A DNA stretch of 64,000 bases from NCBI GenBank assembly GCA_963712435.1, contig CAVQIB010000013.1:186001-250000 (forward strand). The letters are read 5' to 3'. The position numbers were made by a program, and so were the translations under genes. Source of the DNA: Rhodoplanes sp963712435 (GTDB lineage: Bacteria > Pseudomonadota > Alphaproteobacteria > Rhizobiales > Xanthobacteraceae). A model generated the notes under the pieces. It did no database searches and had not been told where the DNA came from. It saw only the letters and a list, made by a program, of their open reading frames with translations. Of this stretch, positions 60,190 through 64,000 are shown piece by piece. The first letter of the stretch is position 1, and the number at the start of each line of letters is the position of its first letter.

Positions 60190-61028
60190 ATGCGTGGGTC
60201 TCGTTACGTCCTCCTCGTGTCAGCGGCGATCGCACTTGCAGCCGGTCCCGACCCGGTCGCCGCCCAGTCGCAATTGCCGCGACCGACGCAACTGCCGCCG
60301 GCGGGCGGCCGGGCGGTCCGGGCGGTCCTCCGCAAGGCGAGCCCGGCCAGGCGAGCGTTGCGCCGCCGAAGCCCTACAAAGCGCTCCCGATAACCCTGCC
60401 CAAGGCGGCGGCCGATCCAAGCTTCGAAGCCTTCCGCAAGCAGCTCGGCGAGGTCGCAAGCCGCAAGGATCGCGCGGCGCTCGCCGCGCTCGTCGCGCCG
60501 CAATTCTTCCTGATGGGCGAGCAGGGCGACAAGGCCGACAAGAAAAAGTCGGGGTTCGACAATCTGGCGGCCGCGATCGATCTCGACGCGACCGACGGAT
60601 CGGGGTGGGACACGCTGATGGGGGCGGCCAAGGATCCGACCCTGGAGCCGCTGCCGCAGCCGAAGGGCGTCATGTGCTCGCCGGCGACGCCCGTGTTCGA
60701 CGACAAGGCGTTCGAGCAGCTCCTCAAGAACACCCGCACGGACGCGTTCGAATGGGGCTATCCCGCCGCGCCGCAGACCGAGGTGCGCGGATCGAGCGCG
60801 CCCGACGCGCCGGTCACCGAGACGTTTGGCGCCGTGCTCGTCCGCATCCTGCCGGACAGCGAAGGCGCGCCGCCGACCGCCCCGCCGACCACGCTGCGCA
60901 TCGTGACGCCCGCCGGCAAGACCGGCTATGTCGCCGCGGACGCCGTCCAGCCGCTGGCGCTCGACCAGCTCTGCTATGTCAAGGACGCGAGCGGCTGGAA
61001 GATTGCGGGCTATGTCGGCGGCGATTGA
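60190..61028 (+). pseudogene. Exported protein with SH3-like C-terminus, one frameshift
   Basis: From ATG 60190 the frame encodes a signal peptide (YVLLVSAAIALAAGPDPVAA) and QSQLPRPTQLPP. Near 60300 the frame shifts, and the body continues KPYKALPITLPKAAADPSFE, QFFLMGEQGDKADKKKSGFD, CSPATPVFDDKAFEQLLKNT and a C-terminal part LRIVTPAGKTGYVAADAVQP that looks SH3-like. One base correction gives about 279 residues. A periplasmic role is likely; the function is unknown. Confidence 0.65.
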
Positions 61029-61070
61029 GCGCCGATAGAGGACAGGGGGCGGTCGCGAACGAAAGCCGCG

Positions 61071-61704
61071 CTATTCCGCGACCGCCATCGCCGCCGGGGT
61101 CCAATCCATGGTCACATGGCGCGGCTGATCGGCCACGCGCTTGAGCCAGGCGCGAATGGATGGGAATCCGGTGAGATCGAAATCGCCGCCATGGGCGATG
61201 TGCGTATACGCGTAAAGGGCGATGTCGGCGATGGTGTAGCGGTCGGCGGCGAAGAAGCGATTGATTTCGAGGTGCTCTTCCATCACGCCGAGCGCCTGAT
61301 AGCCGACCTCCGACCACGACTTCGATCGCGTGCACTTTGAGGTCGCGCCCGCCGCGCACGAGCGACAGCCAGAAATAGGCGGCGCCGAGACTAGGTTCGA
61401 TGCTGTTCTGCTCGAAGAACATCCAGCGCAGGGCTTCGGCGCGGTCGAACGTGTCCTCCGGCGCAAGCGGCGTGCCGCGCGCGATGTGCCACAGGATTGC
61501 ATTGGATTCAGGCAGGAACCGGCCGGGCGCCACTTCGAGCAGCGGCACGCGCCCGCTGGGATTCTTCTCGCGAAACTCGGGCGTGCGGTTCTCGCCCTTG
61601 AGAATGTCGACCTCGATCGCGCGGAATGGGATGCGCAGTTGCGACAAGGCCAGTCGCACCTTGTAGCAGTTGCCCGATCGCTGCATCGAATAAAGTGTGT
61701 ACAT
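61071..61704 (-). pseudogene. Glutathione S-transferase, one frameshift
   Basis: ATG 61704 begins MYTLYSMQRSGNCYKVRLAL, the thioredoxin-like GST N-terminal domain; NPSGRVPLLEVAPGRFLPES carries the cis-Pro and glutathione gamma-Glu site. The helical domain starts (TFDRAEALRWMFFEQNSIEP). The frame then shifts near 61320, and the rest (VGYQALGVMEEHLEINRFFA, RYTIADIALYAYTHIAHGGD) is in another frame to the stop at 61071. One base correction restores about 211 residues. No supportable gene lies in 61705-62008. Confidence 0.78.
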
Positions 61705-62008
61705 GCCCAACTCGAAACCGTCGATTCAAGGCGCTGCGGCGACAGTGCATGCTTGATGCAGCGCACAATAAACTACGCTACGACAGAGTATTACATTGCA
61801 CCCTTGAAATACGACTTCAATACGACGAAGAAGGCAAGTTTTTTCTGTATTGCGCGAGCAAACGCAAGCTTTTTCGACCAGAAGAGGTTTTTGGAGAAGA
61901 CGGGCGAAATGAGGCGGGATTGCACGCTCAACGCGACGTGCATCGCAAGCGCCGCGCCCCGGCGGGCGATGTGGCGCCGCAACGCGCCCGCTGGGGCGGC
62001 GGACGGCG

Positions 62009-62701
62009 TCACGCCGCCTTGTCCGCCGGCAGCCGCAGCCGCGCGGTGATCTCGGCAAGGATCGCGACCGCGATCTCGGGCGGCGATACCGCCCCGATGG
62101 AAAGCCCGATCGGCGCGTGGATGCGCGCGATGTCGGCTGTGCTCACGTCCTGCGCCGTCAGCCGCTCGACCCGCCGCGCATGCGTCTTCTTCGAGCCGAG
62201 CGCCCCCACATAGAAGCAGCCGCACCTGAGCGCATGGATGAGCGCGGGATCGTCGATTTTCGGATCATGGGTGAGCGCGACGAACGCGGTGTAGCGGTCG
62301 ACGCCGAGCGGCGGCAGCGCGGTGTCCGGCCAGTCCGCGATCACCCGAATGTCAGGAAACCGCTCGGCGCTCGCAAAAGCGGTGCGCGGGTCGACGATGG
62401 TCACGTCGTAGCCGAGGAGGCGCGCCATCGGCGCGAGCGCCTGGCTGATATGCACGGCCCCGATGATCACTAGCTTCGGCGGCGGCACGTAGACGGTCAG
62501 AAAGACGCGGCCGGACGGCGTCTCCGCCATGCCGCTTTTTCCCGTGCGCAAATGCGCTTGCAGCGTCTCCTTGAGCGGATCGCCCGCGATCTCGGCCGCC
62601 GGCACGAAGCGCTGGGCCCCGCTCGCAATGTCGGTGACGATGACGGCCGCGCGGCGCGCCGCCCGCTCGGCATTGAGAGCGCTGAGAATCTCAAGTTTCA
62701 C
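62009..62701 (-). CDS. XdhC-type Rossmann-domain protein
   Basis: A 230-residue protein starting at GTG 62701, with GAGG upstream. The C-terminal XdhC Rossmann domain has KLVIIGAVHISQALAPMARL, LLGYDVTIVDPRTAF, YTAFVALTHDPKIDDPALIH and CGCFYVGALGSKKTHARRVE. XdhC proteins bind and sulfurate molybdenum cofactor for insertion into xanthine dehydrogenase-type enzymes. The CoxI-like N-terminal domain is encoded separately at 62953, the split arrangement common in alphaproteobacteria. No molybdoenzyme gene is in the window. Confidence 0.85.
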   Translation of the reverse strand: MKLEILSALNAERAARRAAVIVTDIASGAQRFVPAAEIAGDPLKETLQAHLRTGKSGMAETPSGRVFLTVYVPPPKLVIIGAVHISQALAPMARLLGYDVTIVDPRTAFASAERFPDIRVIADWPDTALPPLGVDRYTAFVALTHDPKIDDPALIHALRCGCFYVGALGSKKTHARRVERLTAQDVSTADIARIHAPIGLSIGAVSPPEIAVAILAEITARLRLPADKAA

Positions 62702-62952
62702 GGTTACCTCGACAAAAGCCACCGCTCCGCCGCGGGGAGAGGTCGGATTCCGAGCACCGCAGGCAAGTTTAGGCAGCCTGCGCAAGCTTGGCTGCGTGCG
62801 AGGAAGCCGGGTAAGGGAGAGTTATGAGGGAAGTCCGAGGCTCCCTCACCCGGCTCGCATCCCGCGTTGCGCGATGCTCGCCGACCTCTCCCCATCGGGG
62901 AGAGGTGAAGGCAACCGATAATGCGCAGCTCGGGGTCTGGCATGACGCCGCC
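62702..62952. repeat. Intergenic palindromic repeat
   Basis: This gap between the two XdhC-type genes contains CTCTCCCCATCGGGGAGAGG near 62890 (a perfect stem) and a diverged GGGGAGAGG near 62735, with CCTCACCCGG/CCGGGTAAGG-like arms between. It is the common Rhizobiales intergenic repeat associated with transcript ends. Confidence 0.6.
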
Positions 62953-63276
<324 letters not shown>

Positions 63277-63522
63277 TGCTTGTCCCTTCTCCGGCTTCGC
63301 GCCCGGGGCGTCGTGCGGCGCGACGATCGCGGGGCGCTGCGCTATCGACCCGGGATCAGCTCAGTCCTCGGACGGAAGATAGGGGTCCCGCCCCGGCGGC
63401 GCACCTGCGCGCTGCGCGTGCGGGACGCGCGCCAGCGCAAGCATGCCAGCAGGATGGTAGCTCGAAATCCCGCGCCGTCCTATATGGCTCGCGCGGCAGC
63501 GGCGTTGGGAGCGCCTTCGAGC

Positions 63523-64000
63523 ATGTTCACCATGGCGGCCTTGTTTCGAGCGCCCGGCGCTCCGCTTTCGATCGAGCGCATCGAACTCGACCCGCCCGGA
63601 CCGACCGAGGTGCTGGTGCGCGTCGCCGCGGTCGGCCTCTGCCGCACCGACTATCACGTGATGCGCGGGGAGCGGCGGGTCGCGATGCAGCCCATGGCGC
63701 TCGGCCACGAGGCGGCGGGGGTGGTCGAGGGGATGGGCGCGGCGGTGCAAGGGATCGCCATCGGCGACCATGTCGCGCTCACCTTCATTCCCGGCTGCGG
63801 GCGCTGCCGCTGGTGCCGGCAGGGCCTGCATCATCTCTGCGCCGAGGGGCCGCGCATCACCCAGGGCCCGCAGCTCGACGGCGGCTATCGCCGGCGCGAC
63901 GACGAAGGCCGCGAGGTCGGCGCGTTCTGCATGATCGGCGCGTTCAGCGAGCGCACGGTGGTCGACCAGGCTTCCGCCATCGTGATCGATCGCGACATCC
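63523..64000 (+). CDS. Zinc-dependent alcohol dehydrogenase, partial (runs off window)
   Basis: The N-terminal 159 residues of an MDR-family dehydrogenase. The catalytic zinc ligands are visible (GLCRTDYHVM, ALGHEAAGVVEGMGAAV), and the structural-zinc Cys cluster is CGRCRWCRQGLHHLC. The NAD-binding domain lies beyond base 64000. ATG 63523 or 63532 may start it. Substrate cannot be judged. Confidence 0.85.
   Translation, partial: MFTMAALFRAPGAPLSIERIELDPPGPTEVLVRVAAVGLCRTDYHVMRGERRVAMQPMALGHEAAGVVEGMGAAVQGIAIGDHVALTFIPGCGRCRWCRQGLHHLCAEGPRITQGPQLDGGYRRRDDEGREVGAFCMIGAFSERTVVDQASAIVIDRDI

Overview
The window comes from a GC-rich chromosome of a photosynthetic alphaproteobacterium, most likely a purple non-sulfur member of Hyphomicrobiales (Rhodopseudomonas/Rhodoplanes-like). 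The evidence is a peripheral light-harvesting pucBA pair with pucC, a bacteriophytochrome, an RpoE-ChrR singlet-oxygen switch, a PmtA-type phospholipid methyltransferase, and a tRNA-His with the alphaproteobacterial A73 / no G-1 architecture. LAYOUT. 1-2.3 kb: a LigK-LigJ-like pair for meta-cleavage of aromatics and a frame-disrupted phosphatidylserine decarboxylase. 2.3-6.7 kb: a membrane-lipid neighbourhood (membrane-anchored class III aminotransferase, membrane protein, PmtA, glycosyltransferase). 7-19.5 kb: an LPG-synthase-like membrane protein, a PhnC remnant with a LysR regulator, a small peptide gene with a DUF6065-like gene, an ABC substrate-binding protein, and three two-component proteins. 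18.8-24.8 kb: a photosynthesis block in which a phytochrome histidine kinase and its NarL-type regulator are divergent from pucBA-pucC. 24.8-32.1 kb: an RpoE-ChrR cluster whose palindromic promoter region fires both ways, one way into rpoE-chrR (and perhaps a DUF1295 protein and a CFA-type methyltransferase), the other way into an FAD oxidoreductase, a DUF1365 protein and a second CFA-type methyltransferase. This set matches the known singlet-oxygen/furan-fatty-acid regulon of Rhodobacter. 54.6-64 kb: ordinary chromosome (YeeE/YedE transporter, YfhO-like protein, SemiSWEET, DUF486, GST, XdhC pair, zinc alcohol dehydrogenase cut by the window end). ISLAND. Between 32,234 and 54,557 lies a 22.3 kb integrated element bounded by a 47-bp direct repeat (46/47) of the tRNA-His 3' end, with the integrase next to the left copy and the intact tRNA at the right. 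It carries HTH/excisionase-like genes, an HNH-like gene, a primase-polymerase/helicase, an origin-like inverted repeat with iterons, a large terminase and small phage genes, but no recognisable portal, capsid or tail gene, so it resembles a phage satellite or a decayed prophage. Its cargo includes nuclease-like and HEPN-like proteins, a gene cleanly split by an intact IS3-family element, a stand-alone M41-like peptidase, and a tightly overlapping four-gene operon (RelA/SpoT-domain protein, two small exported proteins, an HExxH protein). The element is also studded with families of short palindromes whose arms differ in sequence yet stay self-complementary. CAVEAT. About a dozen genes are broken by single-base shifts, while the 16.6-33.7 kb stretch is clean. 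Many of these breaks may be sequence errors rather than real pseudogenes.
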